Notes: generated by a model not told the origin, from the letters alone. Shown: positions 40,267 to 49,484, counted from the first letter of the stretch. The stretch is DNA of 64,000 bases from Hyphomicrobiales bacterium (GCA_930633525.1 CAKNFP010000002.1:1860001-1924000); one strand, 5' to 3'. Made by a program: numbers and translations.

Positions 40267-42048
40267 ATGTCATCACGCGTGCCAACTTTCACCACGCGTC
40301 CCGAGATCGAAGGCAGTTTCGGCGTGGTGACTTCGACGCACTGGGTCGCGACCGCGGTCGGGATGTCGATGTTGGAGCGCGGCGGCAATGCATTCGATGC
40401 TGGTGTGGCCACAGCCTTCACCCTGCAGATCGTCGAGCCACATCTCAACGGCCCGGGCGGGGACACGCCCATCATTCTTCACGACCGGCGCACAAGACGT
40501 ACGGACGTCATTTGCGGGCAGGGGCCAGCGCCAGCCGCGGCAACGATCGATGCGTTCGAGGGGCTCGGACTGGATCTGGTGCCCGGTACGGGGCTGCTTG
40601 CAGCCTGCATCCCCGGCTCTTTCGACGCATGGATGCTGCTGCTCAGGGACTATGGCACGCTGCGCCTTTCGGATGTTCTCGCGCCGGCAATCTACTACGC
40701 GGACCATGGCGTGCCGGTCATTCCCCGTATCGCCGCTGGCATTGCCTCGGTCGCATCCCTTTTTCGCGAGCATTGGCCAAGCTCGGCCGAGGTGTTCTTG
40801 CCCAATGATGCCGTACCGCAGGTTGGCCAGTTCTTTGCCAATAAGGCGTTGGCAGACACCTATTCGCGTGTCCTTCGGGAGGCGGCGGGGGGCAGTCGCG
40901 AGCAGGAAATCGAACGCGCGCGGCAGGTATGGAGCCAGGGGTTCATTGCCGAGGCCATTGATCGGTACTGTCGAGAAGAGCAGTTATTCGATGTGTCGGG
41001 GCGTCACAATCCCGGCTTGCTGACCGGGCAGGACATGGCAAGCTGGCAGGCGCACGTGGAAGCCCCTGTCAGCTATGACTACGGCCGCTACTCGGTCTGC
41101 AAGACGGGACCCTGGAGCCAGGGGCCGGTCCTTCTCCAACAGTTGGCTTTGCTGGCTGGGTTTGAGCTCGATGGGCTTGATCCGCGCGGCCCGGATTTCA
41201 TCCATCTTCAGGTCGAGGCTGCAAAGCTCGCTTTCGCGGACCGCGAGGCCTTCTATGGCGATCCCGATTTCACGCCTGTGCCGCTGGAGGTGTTGCTATC
41301 GCAGGACTACAATACCGGCCGAAGGAAATTGATCGGGGAGCGTGCCTCCCTGGAGCTTTGCCCCGGGCAGGTGGCGGGTCTTGGCCGCCATATACCCGTC
41401 GTTGCGCATGCGGCTGCAGCCGTGGAGGGGGCGGGTGAGCCGACCTTGGCGGACCTTCCGGCCGAGCGTGGGGATACGGTCCATTTCGATATCATCGATC
41501 GCGACGGCAATATGATTTCGGCAACGCCTAGTGGGGGTTGGCTGCAGAGTTCACCCGTCATACCGGGGCTTGGCTTTCCGTTGGGCACACGCGCGCAGAT
41601 GTTCTGGCTGGAACGCGGTCTGCCCAATTCACTCGCTCCCGGAAAGCGGCCGCGTACGACACTGACGCCCTCGTTCGCGCTGCGTGACGGCGAGCCCTGG
41701 CTTGCCTGGGGCACGCCGGGAGGCGATCAACAGGACCAATGGAACCTGCAATACTTTCTGCGGGTCGTCCATAGCGGCATGAACCTGCAGCAGGCCATTG
41801 ACGCGCCCGCCTGGCACAGCGAGCATTTTCCCGCATCGTTCTGGCCACGGCAGGCCGAACCCGGGCTTCTCGTGGTCGAAGAGAATGTGCCATCGGCGAC
41901 GATTGAAGAGCTACGGGCACGGGGGCATGTGGTGCGCGTTGGTCCGGCCTGGAGCGAGGGGCGCTTGTCGGCCGCCTCACGCGAGGGTCGGCACCTGCGG
42001 GCCGCGTCAGGTCCCAGGGGGATGCAAGGGCTGGCTGTTGGCCGTTGA
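40267..42048 (+). CDS. Gamma-glutamyltransferase family protein (cytoplasmic form)
   Basis: A 593-residue Ntn-hydrolase precursor. 'SMLERGGNAFDAGVATAFTLQIVEPH' in parts and 'GPGGDTPIILHD' mark the large subunit; the self-cleavage nucleophile is Thr404 in 'ERGDTVHFDIIDRDGNMIS', and 'PSGGWLQSSPVIPGLGFPLG' is the conserved small-subunit start. There is no signal peptide, unlike periplasmic GGTs, so the substrate is cleaved after uptake. The second residue after Thr is Val, not Thr as in many GGTs. It follows the lrp gene by 42 bases and precedes an MDR oxidoreductase; cephalosporin acylase-like specificity is possible. Confidence 0.88.
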   Translation: MSSRVPTFTTRPEIEGSFGVVTSTHWVATAVGMSMLERGGNAFDAGVATAFTLQIVEPHLNGPGGDTPIILHDRRTRRTDVICGQGPAPAAATIDAFEGLGLDLVPGTGLLAACIPGSFDAWMLLLRDYGTLRLSDVLAPAIYYADHGVPVIPRIAAGIASVASLFREHWPSSAEVFLPNDAVPQVGQFFANKALADTYSRVLREAAGGSREQEIERARQVWSQGFIAEAIDRYCREEQLFDVSGRHNPGLLTGQDMASWQAHVEAPVSYDYGRYSVCKTGPWSQGPVLLQQLALLAGFELDGLDPRGPDFIHLQVEAAKLAFADREAFYGDPDFTPVPLEVLLSQDYNTGRRKLIGERASLELCPGQVAGLGRHIPVVAHAAAAVEGAGEPTLADLPAERGDTVHFDIIDRDGNMISATPSGGWLQSSPVIPGLGFPLGTRAQMFWLERGLPNSLAPGKRPRTTLTPSFALRDGEPWLAWGTPGGDQQDQWNLQYFLRVVHSGMNLQQAIDAPAWHSEHFPASFWPRQAEPGLLVVEENVPSATIEELRARGHVVRVGPAWSEGRLSAASREGRHLRAASGPRGMQGLAVGR

Positions 42049-42059
42049 GGTGAGATACG

Positions 42060-43058
42060 ATGCGCGCGGCGTTCTACGATAACTTTGGCCCCCCCGATGT
42101 TCTGGTGGTCGGCGACATCGACCCGCCGGAATTGCGGCCTGGTGAGGTGCTGATGCGCGTTGCCGCGTCGGGGATAAATCCCTCCGATGTCAAGCGACGG
42201 GCCGGCTGGGGTGGAGCGGCTTGGCCGGGCCACAGGATTGTCGCCCATTGCGACGGCGCTGGCGACGTGGTTGCGGCGGCCGATGCGGTTGGTCAGCCCT
42301 GGGTCGGTCGCCGCGCTTGGGTGTGGAGCGTGCCGGGCCGAACGTTTTTACGCCAAGGCACCGAGTACGGGACGGCGGCAGAATGGCTCGCGGTGCCTGC
42401 CGCCAATCTCGCTCCGCTTCCGGATGGGGTGGATTATCGCGTCGGCGCCTGCCTCGGGGTTCCGGCCATCACCGCGCATTTCGCGGTCTTCGCCGATGGA
42501 CCTGTTGCGGGCAGGACGGTGCTCGTCCAGGGCGGTGGGGGCGCCGTGGGTGAGCTCGCGGTCCAGATGGCGAGAGCGGCTGGCGCCCGTGTGGTCGCCA
42601 CTGCGCGCTCGGAGCCACGTGCCGCGATCGCGCGCGCGGCCGGAGCCGAACTGGTGGTCGATGGATCCCAGGCGGACGCAAGTGATCTCGTCTTGGCCTC
42701 ATGCCCGGACGGGATTGACAGGGTGATCGAAGTGGATTTCGGCGCCAACATTGATTTCGATGCGCGCGTTATTGCGACCGGTGGGACGATCGTCAGTTAT
42801 TCGTCGACAAGTTGTCCCAACCCTGTGATCCCTTACTATGCGCTGCAACGGAAGGCGGCGCTGATCCGCCTCCTGTCGAACTACATTCTGCCGGCCGAAA
42901 GCATTCGCGCGGCCATCGACCACGTCACCCTGATGCTGGAGACCGGTGATCTGCGCCCAACGATTGCCGCGGATATGCCTCTGAAGTCTGTCGTCGAGGC
43001 ACACCAGGCCGTGGAAGCGAGGACGCCGGGCAAGGTCGTTCTGCATTGCGCCCAGTAA
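42060..43058 (+). CDS. MDR-type NADPH:quinone reductase/alcohol dehydrogenase-like protein
   Basis: A 332-residue medium-chain reductase. 'LRPGEVLMRVAASGINPSDVKRRAG' in parts, 'GVDYRVGACLGVPAITAHFAVF' and the cofactor loop 'VLVQGGGGAVGELAVQMARAAG' place it with quinone oxidoreductases. The Cys ligands of zinc alcohol dehydrogenases are absent, so it is zinc-independent. NADPH is likely from 'VVATARSE' after strand 2. The gene follows the GGT by eleven bases. Confidence 0.87.
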   Translation: MRAAFYDNFGPPDVLVVGDIDPPELRPGEVLMRVAASGINPSDVKRRAGWGGAAWPGHRIVAHCDGAGDVVAAADAVGQPWVGRRAWVWSVPGRTFLRQGTEYGTAAEWLAVPAANLAPLPDGVDYRVGACLGVPAITAHFAVFADGPVAGRTVLVQGGGGAVGELAVQMARAAGARVVATARSEPRAAIARAAGAELVVDGSQADASDLVLASCPDGIDRVIEVDFGANIDFDARVIATGGTIVSYSSTSCPNPVIPYYALQRKAALIRLLSNYILPAESIRAAIDHVTLMLETGDLRPTIAADMPLKSVVEAHQAVEARTPGKVVLHCAQ

Positions 43059-43066
43059 CGGATGAG

Positions 43067-43137
43067 CCGAAGACGCCCCTCCGTTGGCCGCAGGTGTTAG
43101 ACGCAGTCGTTCAGCCTTGGCCAACGGGCCTCTTCGG
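43067..43137. terminator. Long nested stem-loop between convergent genes
   Basis: Inner arms CCGTTGGCC (43081-43089) and GGCCAACGG (43119-43127) and outer arms CCGAAGA (43067-43073) and TCTTCGG (43131-43137) are perfect. It fills the 84-base gap between the MDR gene and the convergent binding-protein gene. It has no T-run, but the position fits a bidirectional stop. Confidence 0.55.
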
Positions 43138-43142
43138 AATCG

Positions 43143-44501
43143 TCAGGCCTTGGCCAGGCGGCGCGCTTCGTCGGCTGTCTTCTTGATCGCATCGGCAATA
43201 CCCGTGCGGCCCATCATGGCCTCCTGGAATTGGGCCATCATGAAGAGTTCCCATTCGGCGTACCACGCGGTCTTCGTCGCTTGGCGCAGGCGGGAAATGC
43301 TTGAAAGTTTCTGGAAGTCACTGTCGTTTCCGCCCGTCATCTTGGCTACGAGCTCTTTCACCGCCGGGTCCTGATAGAGGGCCGGGTAGGGAGAACGTCC
43401 CCCCTCACCAAGCAGCCGCTCTTTCGGCAAGGTGAACTGCCCTTTTTTGTCGGTTCCCGCGTAATATTCGAGCAATTTCCACGCTTGATCCGGGGCTTTC
43501 GTCGTCGCGGCGATGCCGACGCTATGGGCGTAACTTACGGTCGCGATGCATTGGGGCCCCAGACCGGGCACCAGGGCCATCTTGATCTTCCCGGCAACCT
43601 TTGAATCCGGCCAGACGTTGAATTCTGCCAGGGCGTACTGCGCCATGTAGCCGAACTTGACGATCCCTGTCCGAATGCCTGTGCGCGCCGCGCCCCAGTC
43701 GCGTTGCATATCCTCCTGGCCCACGATCTTCCATTCATTGAGGGCCGCGGCGTACCATTCGAGGACTGCCTTCAATGGATTGTCGGCTTTATCGAAGACG
43801 GGTTGATTGTCCGCGTCGAACAAGTCTCCGCCAGAGGCGAACACCGTCGCCCAAAGGCTCCAGAAGTTACCGGGCTGGCGCTTCATGGCGAGACTGAGCG
43901 GAAATTCGTCGATGCCCGCTTTCTTGACCGCAAGCATCTGGGTCTTGAGCTCGTCGAGATTACTCGCGGGCTTGTCAAAGCCGGCCTTGTGCAATGTATC
44001 CTCATCATAGGCGAAGCCGAACGCATCACTGAGATAGGGCAGGCCGTAGACCTTGCCGTCAACGCCTTTGACACCTTCCCGCGCTGCGGGCGTGGCGGCG
44101 GCGAGCAGTTTATCGAGACCGGTGGTGCCATCGAGAGGCTTGAGCCATCCACTGTCGGCCCAGGCCGCGATCTCGCTTTCGGGGAGCTGCACGATGTCGA
44201 GGGGTGCTGACGATATGAACTCCGCGATCATGCGGTCGCGGTAGCGCGAATAGGGCGTGCTCACCCATTCGACGGAAAGGCCCGGTGTTGCATCGAGATA
44301 GCGATTGAGGCCGGGAATATCGGCGGCCGGATAACGCTCCCAGGCACGCATTTGCAGGGTAGTGCCCCCGCGTTTGAGGGAAGCCGGCGCGTTGCGGTCC
44401 TGGGCGTCTGCCTGACGCCCCAGAGCAAGAACTCCGCCGGCAGCGGCGGCAATTTGGATCAGGCGGCGGCGCGACAAGGGCCTCCGTGGGGCGTGATACA
44501 T
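43143..44501 (-). CDS. CUT1-type extracellular sugar-binding protein
   Basis: A 452-residue family 1 binding protein with a Tat-like signal ('PLSRRRLIQIAAAAGGVLAL'), probably cut after 'ADAQ' near residue 33. 'WVSTPYSRYRDRMIAEFISS', 'LPYLSDAFGFAYDEDTLHKA' and 'GIAATTKAPDQAWKLLEYYAG' are family features. GGGAGGAAACC precedes ATG 44501; the open frame upstream belongs to the neighbouring gntR region. It follows the gntR gene on the minus strand, while its two permeases are divergent at 46684 and 47679. No ATPase is nearby. Confidence 0.88.
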   Translation of the reverse strand: MYHAPRRPLSRRRLIQIAAAAGGVLALGRQADAQDRNAPASLKRGGTTLQMRAWERYPAADIPGLNRYLDATPGLSVEWVSTPYSRYRDRMIAEFISSAPLDIVQLPESEIAAWADSGWLKPLDGTTGLDKLLAAATPAAREGVKGVDGKVYGLPYLSDAFGFAYDEDTLHKAGFDKPASNLDELKTQMLAVKKAGIDEFPLSLAMKRQPGNFWSLWATVFASGGDLFDADNQPVFDKADNPLKAVLEWYAAALNEWKIVGQEDMQRDWGAARTGIRTGIVKFGYMAQYALAEFNVWPDSKVAGKIKMALVPGLGPQCIATVSYAHSVGIAATTKAPDQAWKLLEYYAGTDKKGQFTLPKERLLGEGGRSPYPALYQDPAVKELVAKMTGGNDSDFQKLSSISRLRQATKTAWYAEWELFMMAQFQEAMMGRTGIADAIKKTADEARRLAKA

Positions 44502-44523
44502 GGTTTCCTCCCGACTATCGTTG

Positions 44524-45297
44524 TTATCTGTCGTTGGTGCGCGAACGCCGGCCGGCCGAAGCGGGCCCTGAGATGGCTCTGACCTGCGCGGTGAGATCGC
44601 GCGGCATTTCAAACAATTCCGGCCGCAGATCGCGCAGCAGGTCCACCCGGTGCAGCACTTTTGCGATATGGGCGTGCATGATGGCTGCAGCCTCATCGGG
44701 TGCGCCAGCTGCAATGGCTGCAACGAGCTGGCGGTGTTCCTCGACGATGGGTGCGAGAGGATAGTTGCTCGCCCGCGTCAGATGCGCGATGCGCACGCGA
44801 TCAAGGTGCACCTTCGCGTTCTGGACAACGCTCCAGACGCTGGGGACACCCGCGATCGTCATGATCTCAATGTGGAAGGCATCGTTCAAGGCGAAGAAAG
44901 TGCGCTCGTCTTCAATCGCAAGTGCTGCGGTATGCGTCTCCACATGCTGATGAAGACGCGCCACATCGGCAGGGCTCGCCCGACGTGCCGCTTCAGCCGC
45001 CGCGGCGCATTCAAGTGAGGAGCGGACGAAGTAGGCAGCGCGGAATTCGTCGAGATCGAGAGGCGCCACAACAGTGCCGCGCTGTGGAAACACGAACAGC
45101 AACCTCTCGCGTTCAAGCCGCTGGATGGCCTCACGAACAGGCGTGCGGCTGGCGCCGAGCTCACGGGCCAACGCATTTTCGGAAATTGTGCTGCCCGGCT
45201 CCAGGGTGAGGTCGAGGATGGCCCCGCGAATGGCGCGGTAGACCTCTTCCGACACGGAAGCGGATGCGAGTGTTGTGACGGGTGTGGCGACGATCAT
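44524..45297 (-). CDS. GntR family regulator (FCD domain)
   Basis: A 257-residue FadR-type regulator: winged helix 'VSEEVYRAIRGAILDLTLEPGSTI' in parts and 'LARELGASRTPVREAIQRLER', followed by the helical FCD domain with metal-ligand-type residues 'RSSLECAAAAEAARRA', 'NDAFHIEIMTIAG' and 'EEHRQLVAAIAAG' (His, Asp and His at usual ligand positions). The expected effector is a sugar acid or carboxylate. It precedes the binding-protein gene and shares the divergent region with the permease operon, where a TACTTG-CATA-CAAGTA dyad is found. Confidence 0.9.
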   Translation of the reverse strand: MIVATPVTTLASASVSEEVYRAIRGAILDLTLEPGSTISENALARELGASRTPVREAIQRLERERLLFVFPQRGTVVAPLDLDEFRAAYFVRSSLECAAAAEAARRASPADVARLHQHVETHTAALAIEDERTFFALNDAFHIEIMTIAGVPSVWSVVQNAKVHLDRVRIAHLTRASNYPLAPIVEEHRQLVAAIAAGAPDEAAAIMHAHIAKVLHRVDLLRDLRPELFEMPRDLTAQVRAISGPASAGRRSRTNDR

Positions 45298-45343
45298 GTC
45301 TCACCTCTAGCACGCACAAAAATGCCATACAAGGTCATTTGAG

Positions 45344-45359
45344 TACTTGCATACAAGTA
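45344..45359. promoter_or_regulatory. TACTTG-CATA-CAAGTA dyad, likely GntR operator
   Basis: A perfect six-base-arm palindrome in the divergent gap between gntR (start 45297) and the DUF6772-type gene (45411). A related half site CATACAAGG is at 45326-45334. FadR-type GntR proteins bind short dyads of this kind. Confidence 0.5.
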
Positions 45360-45410
45360 TGTCGGGAGCTAGCTTGAGCGTGTTGAGCCCACCCCCAATG
45401 GACAATTCGC

Positions 45411-46337
45411 ATGCCTGATGCTGCCGCCTTCCGCTCGGCACTCGTAGCCGCCAATCCAGCTCTCAGCCGCTTCAATCCGCTTCCGCGCATTCTCTTCCAT
45501 GATGATTTCGATTTCGGTGTGAACGGCTGGTGCGAACTCATCGGCAATCACGACGGCAATCTCGACCATGTTCGATCTGTCCTTGCAGATATGCGGCCAC
45601 CCCAGCTCAGCACCTGCTCGTTCTTCGACATCGGCACGCATGGTCCGCTGAGTGGGAGCTATGCCCTCAAGCTTGCGACCCGGCCGAAGCCCAATCACAT
45701 GGCGCTTGCGATCAAGCGGGCGACCTCGGTCAAGTCTGGTCTTGTCCAGTTCGAGACGTATTTCTGCTTCAAGGCCGAGCAATGGATCGGCGCGAGGCCG
45801 GATCATCAGAACGGGTTTGACGGTAATCTTGATCCGAGCGTCTATGACTTTGGCGATTTCACGATCGGCAATGATGTCTGCGATCGCGAATTCGGCCGCC
45901 GTTATCATTGCTCACTGCGCTATCAAAATACGAACTCTGCGGGAGAGCTCGTGCGCAAGTGGCGCTACAAGACCTCAGTGCAGACGACGACCTTGATGGA
46001 GAGGAGCGGAAGTGCACCTGTTCAAGATTATCACGTGGCGCACCCCGACGACTGGGCGGATGTGCCCGACGGTCAGCAGGCACTGTGCTATAACGAAGTG
46101 CCGACAAAGCTGAACTGGCATTATCTTCGCTATCTGTTCGACACAGATGCCGGCAGAAACGTCGAGCTGCAGGTCAATGACAAGATAATGGACTTGAGGG
46201 CCATACCTGTTCCGCGTTTTGAGCACGGATATTGGGGATTGGAGCGGCTTCTCAATTTCACCGTTGATGTGAAGACGCATCGCTCGGTGCGGAATTTTCT
46301 GTTCCTCGATTCGGTTCTCGTGTCTGTCGATTGGTGA
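45411..46337 (+). CDS. DUF6772-like protein, probable beta-jelly-roll
   Basis: A 308-residue cytoplasmic protein. 'RILFHDDFDFGVNGWCELIG' near residue 27 looks like the opening strands of a concanavalin/jelly-roll fold, and later segments ('YALKLATRPKP', 'GLVQFETYFCFKAEQW', 'DRAIPVPRFEHGYWGL'-like) alternate hydrophobic and polar as in beta sandwiches. I believe it matches DUF6772, a family of unknown function, but cannot verify this. It is the first gene of the operon that encodes the CUT1 permeases, so it may bind or process the imported glycan or sugar acid. Confidence 0.65.
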   Translation: MPDAAAFRSALVAANPALSRFNPLPRILFHDDFDFGVNGWCELIGNHDGNLDHVRSVLADMRPPQLSTCSFFDIGTHGPLSGSYALKLATRPKPNHMALAIKRATSVKSGLVQFETYFCFKAEQWIGARPDHQNGFDGNLDPSVYDFGDFTIGNDVCDREFGRRYHCSLRYQNTNSAGELVRKWRYKTSVQTTTLMERSGSAPVQDYHVAHPDDWADVPDGQQALCYNEVPTKLNWHYLRYLFDTDAGRNVELQVNDKIMDLRAIPVPRFEHGYWGLERLLNFTVDVKTHRSVRNFLFLDSVLVSVDW

Positions 46338-46342
46338 TATCC

Positions 46343-46681
46343 ATGCTCTCTCGCGCTTTCACAGCTGTTATTGAACGCAATATTTCGCTGAGTGGTGATT
46401 TCTGGACCGAACCCTATGAAACGGCCTGGGCAGCGGAGGCGCGCTGGTTCATCCACGTGCTTGAGGCGGACAGCGGCGCCACGCTTCAGATCGCCAGCGA
46501 CATATCTCCTGAAGGGTTGACCTGGTGCCCGCATGAGGCCGAGCCAGTTGCACTGCTTGGGCCTGGATTGCTGTCGCTTCCGGTGAATAATGTCGGGCCA
46601 TGGCTCAGGCTGAACGGTCGGGTGGACGGGCCGGAGGGCGCGCGGATGAAAGCCATTATCTATCTCACGTTGAGAGGCTGA
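46343..46681 (+). CDS. Small beta-rich conserved protein of unknown function
   Basis: A 112-residue protein. It contains 'FWTEPYETAWAAEARWFIHVL', seen in parts, 'GATLQIASDISPEGLTWCPHE' and the closing strand 'AIIYLTLRG'. No known motif is recognised; the strand pattern is that of a small sandwich. ATG 46343 lies five bases after the DUF6772-like stop; TTG 46331 and GTG 46334 are less likely. The permease gene begins two bases after its stop, so it is cotranscribed and may work with the DUF6772-like protein. Confidence 0.65.
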   Translation: MLSRAFTAVIERNISLSGDFWTEPYETAWAAEARWFIHVLEADSGATLQIASDISPEGLTWCPHEAEPVALLGPGLLSLPVNNVGPWLRLNGRVDGPEGARMKAIIYLTLRG

Positions 46682-46683
46682 GC

Positions 46684-47682
46684 ATGGCGGTCAAGGGCGA
46701 GTATCCGTCCCCGGCGTTTGCCTGTTCGTCCGCCGGCCCGCAGAAGAGTGCGTGGCGCCTTTCGCGGGAAGGCCTCGTGCGGGGGCGATGGGTTGCGCCG
46801 CGGGAGCCACAACCATTTCTGTTCTTTGTGCTCAACACACCCGCCATACTGCTTCTGCTGGCCTTCGTGCTCTATCCGATCATCTACTCGTTCCTGCTGT
46901 CCCTGCATCAGTATAATCTGCGGCAGCCGGCACGATTTAGATTCATCGGGCTTGATAACTACATATCGATACTGGGAAGCGAGCAGTTCTGGAGGGCCGC
47001 CCAGACCACCGCGCTCTTCTCGCTCGGCTCGATAATGCTGACGATCGTGCTCGGAACGCTCCTGGCGCTTCTCCTCAACGAAGTCTTTCCCGGACGAGCG
47101 CTTCTGCGCGCTATCATTCTCATTCCCTGGGCGGTTCCTCCCGTGGTCAACGGGCTCATCTGGCAGTGGCTGCTCGACGGGCGCTATGGCCTCATCAATG
47201 CTGTGCTTGTCGGTGCCGGAGTGCTCGATGACTACCGATCCTGGCTCACCGATGTGAACACGGCGATGCCGGCCCTGATTGTCGCACAGGCATGGAACCA
47301 TATTCCCTTCGTTTCTCTGGTGATCCTGGCGGCACTCCAGACCATTCCCGATGAGCTCTATGAGGCCGCCCGCATGGACGGCGCGAATATGCTGCAGCGT
47401 TTCAAGGCGATTACCTTGCCATGGCTCAGTCATTCGCTTCTGCTTGTGCTGATCACCCAGACCATGGTCGCCCTGCGCACCTTCGATATCATCTATGTCC
47501 TGACTGGTGGCGGACCAGGTGACAGCACCACTGTGCTGGCATGGCTCACCTATGTCACGACATTCAACTTCGCGGATTTCGGGCGTGGCAATGCCTATGC
47601 TTATCTGATCGCGCTGACGACTTTGGCTCTATCGATCGTTTATATCAGACTGTTGTGGAAGCGGGGAGAACTCGCACGATGA
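46684..47682 (+). CDS. CUT1 sugar ABC transporter permease (MalF type)
   Basis: A 332-residue permease with six hydrophobic segments after a polar head of about 45 residues. 'RFIGLDNYISILGSEQFWRA' and the EAA loop 'LYEAARMDGANMLQRFKAITLPWL' in parts, then 'FDIIYVLTGGGPGDSTTVLA', are MalF-type. ATG 46684 was chosen two bases after the preceding stop; a longer open frame would overlap the small protein gene. The stop overlaps the next permease. Confidence 0.9.
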   Translation: MAVKGEYPSPAFACSSAGPQKSAWRLSREGLVRGRWVAPREPQPFLFFVLNTPAILLLLAFVLYPIIYSFLLSLHQYNLRQPARFRFIGLDNYISILGSEQFWRAAQTTALFSLGSIMLTIVLGTLLALLLNEVFPGRALLRAIILIPWAVPPVVNGLIWQWLLDGRYGLINAVLVGAGVLDDYRSWLTDVNTAMPALIVAQAWNHIPFVSLVILAALQTIPDELYEAARMDGANMLQRFKAITLPWLSHSLLLVLITQTMVALRTFDIIYVLTGGGPGDSTTVLAWLTYVTTFNFADFGRGNAYAYLIALTTLALSIVYIRLLWKRGELAR

Positions 47683-48566
47683 TGTCAGAACGCGCACATA
47701 TCCTCCGCACATGCGGGCTCATGCTAGCCGCCGCGCTTTTCTTCCTCTTCATGTTTACGCCCGTCTATTGGATGGTCGCAACCAGCCTGATGACGGAAGC
47801 TGAGATGCTGGCCGTACCGCCTCATTTCATTCCGCAAGCCCCGACACTGCGCAACTATGCCACCATATTCGGTATCGGCGACCCGGAGTTCATCGCATTC
47901 GCGCAGAACAGAGCGCCCGCCGTCTTTGATATCTTTCCCGCCATGATCAACAGCCTGATCGTCGGCCTGTGCGTCGCGCTCGCCAATCTGCTGATCGCGT
48001 CGCCAGCGGCTTACGCCTTTTCACGCCTCAATGTCCGGCGATCGCTGCCGCTGCTGATGGTCTATCTTGGCAGCCGGATGTTACCGCCGATCATGCTTGT
48101 CGTGCCCATGTTCCTTCTCATGCGCAACTTCGGCCTGATCGATACGCCCCTGTCGCTGATTGCCGCCTATTGCATCCTGACAGTCCCGTTTTCGATCTGG
48201 CTGTTGCAGGCCTATTTCAAGACGATGCCGGTCGAGCTGGAGGATTCGGCGACCATCGACGGGGCGACACGCTGGCAAACGATGCGCCATGTGATTTTGC
48301 CGCTGGCGCGCCCCGGTTTGACCTGCGTCGCCATTCTTGCCTTCATGGCGTCGTGGAGCGAGTTTCTGTTCGCGGTGGTCTTCACGAAGACGACTGCAAG
48401 CAAGACGCTTCCGGTCGTGACCGCGAGTTTCGTCGATACGGCGTCCATCCAGTTCGACTATGTCATGACTGCCGGCGTTCTCACGGCCTTGCCGCCATTT
48501 TTGCTCGCGCTCATCTTCCAGCGCTATATCGTTGGCGGCTTGGCTGCCGGTGCCGTGAAGGGCTGA
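47679..48566 (+). CDS. CUT1 sugar ABC transporter permease (MalG type)
   Basis: A 295-residue permease. 'FTPVYWMVATSLMTEAEMLA' with six helices, the EAA loop 'LEDSATIDGATRWQTMRHVILP' in parts, and 'ASWSEFLFAVVFT' identify a MalG-type subunit; Glu-Asp-Ser replaces the usual Glu-Ala-Ala. ATG 47679 overlaps the MalF-type stop by four bases. The pair depends on an ATPase encoded elsewhere. Confidence 0.9.
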   Translation: MMSERAHILRTCGLMLAAALFFLFMFTPVYWMVATSLMTEAEMLAVPPHFIPQAPTLRNYATIFGIGDPEFIAFAQNRAPAVFDIFPAMINSLIVGLCVALANLLIASPAAYAFSRLNVRRSLPLLMVYLGSRMLPPIMLVVPMFLLMRNFGLIDTPLSLIAAYCILTVPFSIWLLQAYFKTMPVELEDSATIDGATRWQTMRHVILPLARPGLTCVAILAFMASWSEFLFAVVFTKTTASKTLPVVTASFVDTASIQFDYVMTAGVLTALPPFLLALIFQRYIVGGLAAGAVKG

Positions 48567-48572
48567 TCGTTC

Positions 48573-49484
48573 ATGCTGCCAAGGCTAGGTCTCGGTTGCG
48601 CCGCCTTCGGCGTTCTCGCTGACACGACGTCGGACTGCGCGGTAATGGCGCTGATAGACCATGCCTGGTGTTCCGGCATCCGCTATTTCGATACGTCGCC
48701 GCTCTATGGAAGCGGCCGGTCGGAGACCCTTCTCGGCCGCGCTTTGGCATGCCACCACGCGGACACGATCCTCTCGACGAAGGTCGGGCACCGGCTGACC
48801 GCGCCCTTCGGTACGCGGCCATCGCCAGCCGAACGGCGGATGGACTTCTCCGCCCGTTTTGTCGTCAGCTCGGTCGGCGAGAGCATGGCGCGGCTCGGCC
48901 GAGAGACAATCGATCTTGTCGTGCTGCACGATCCGGATGAAGGCCTGCTTGATCAGGCTCTAGACGAGGCGCTTCCTGCCTTGCGAGAGTTGCAGGGCAG
49001 GGGCGTAATCGCGGCTGTCGGGATTGGAACCAACCGCGTCGATACGGCGCTGCGGGCCATCGTGCGCGCGAAACTTGATGTCGTGTTGGTGGCTGGACGC
49101 CATACGCTCTTGGACCGTTCCGCCGATACGCGCTTGCTGCCGGCATGCGCGCGCGCAGACCTTCCTGTCATTCTCGGCGGCCTCTTGAACTCGGGTTTGC
49201 TCGCGGATCGTCCGGGGCGCGAGACATTCGACTATGCGCCGGCGCCTGCGGGCATGCTGGCCATGCGGGATCGTCTGGCCGGCATCTGCGCCGCATATCA
49301 TGTCCCCCTAAGGGCCGCGGCTTTGCAGCTTGCGGGCAGACTTGCCGGAGCAACGACACTGCTGGGGCCGGCAACGGTGGAAGAGCTCAAGGACAGTCTT
49401 GCCATGCTGGAGCTCGCCATTCCGGAGGATTGCTGGCGTGCTCTTGACGCGGTCGGCGAAACCGATGCGGTCGCACTTCGATGA
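48573..49484 (+). CDS. Aldo/keto reductase (aldose dehydrogenase-like)
   Basis: A 303-residue AKR. The catalytic tetrad is visible as Asp and Tyr in 'YFDTSPLYGSGRSE', Lys in 'ILSTKVGHRL', and His in 'LVVLHDPDEG'. The relation is to D-threo-aldose 1-dehydrogenase and L-fucose/galactose dehydrogenases, which oxidise sugars to lactones. It follows the permease gene by six bases and overlaps the amidohydrolase gene, so a sugar dehydrogenase followed by lactonase is a reasonable pathway. Confidence 0.87.
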   Translation: MLPRLGLGCAAFGVLADTTSDCAVMALIDHAWCSGIRYFDTSPLYGSGRSETLLGRALACHHADTILSTKVGHRLTAPFGTRPSPAERRMDFSARFVVSSVGESMARLGRETIDLVVLHDPDEGLLDQALDEALPALRELQGRGVIAAVGIGTNRVDTALRAIVRAKLDVVLVAGRHTLLDRSADTRLLPACARADLPVILGGLLNSGLLADRPGRETFDYAPAPAGMLAMRDRLAGICAAYHVPLRAAALQLAGRLAGATTLLGPATVEELKDSLAMLELAIPEDCWRALDAVGETDAVALR

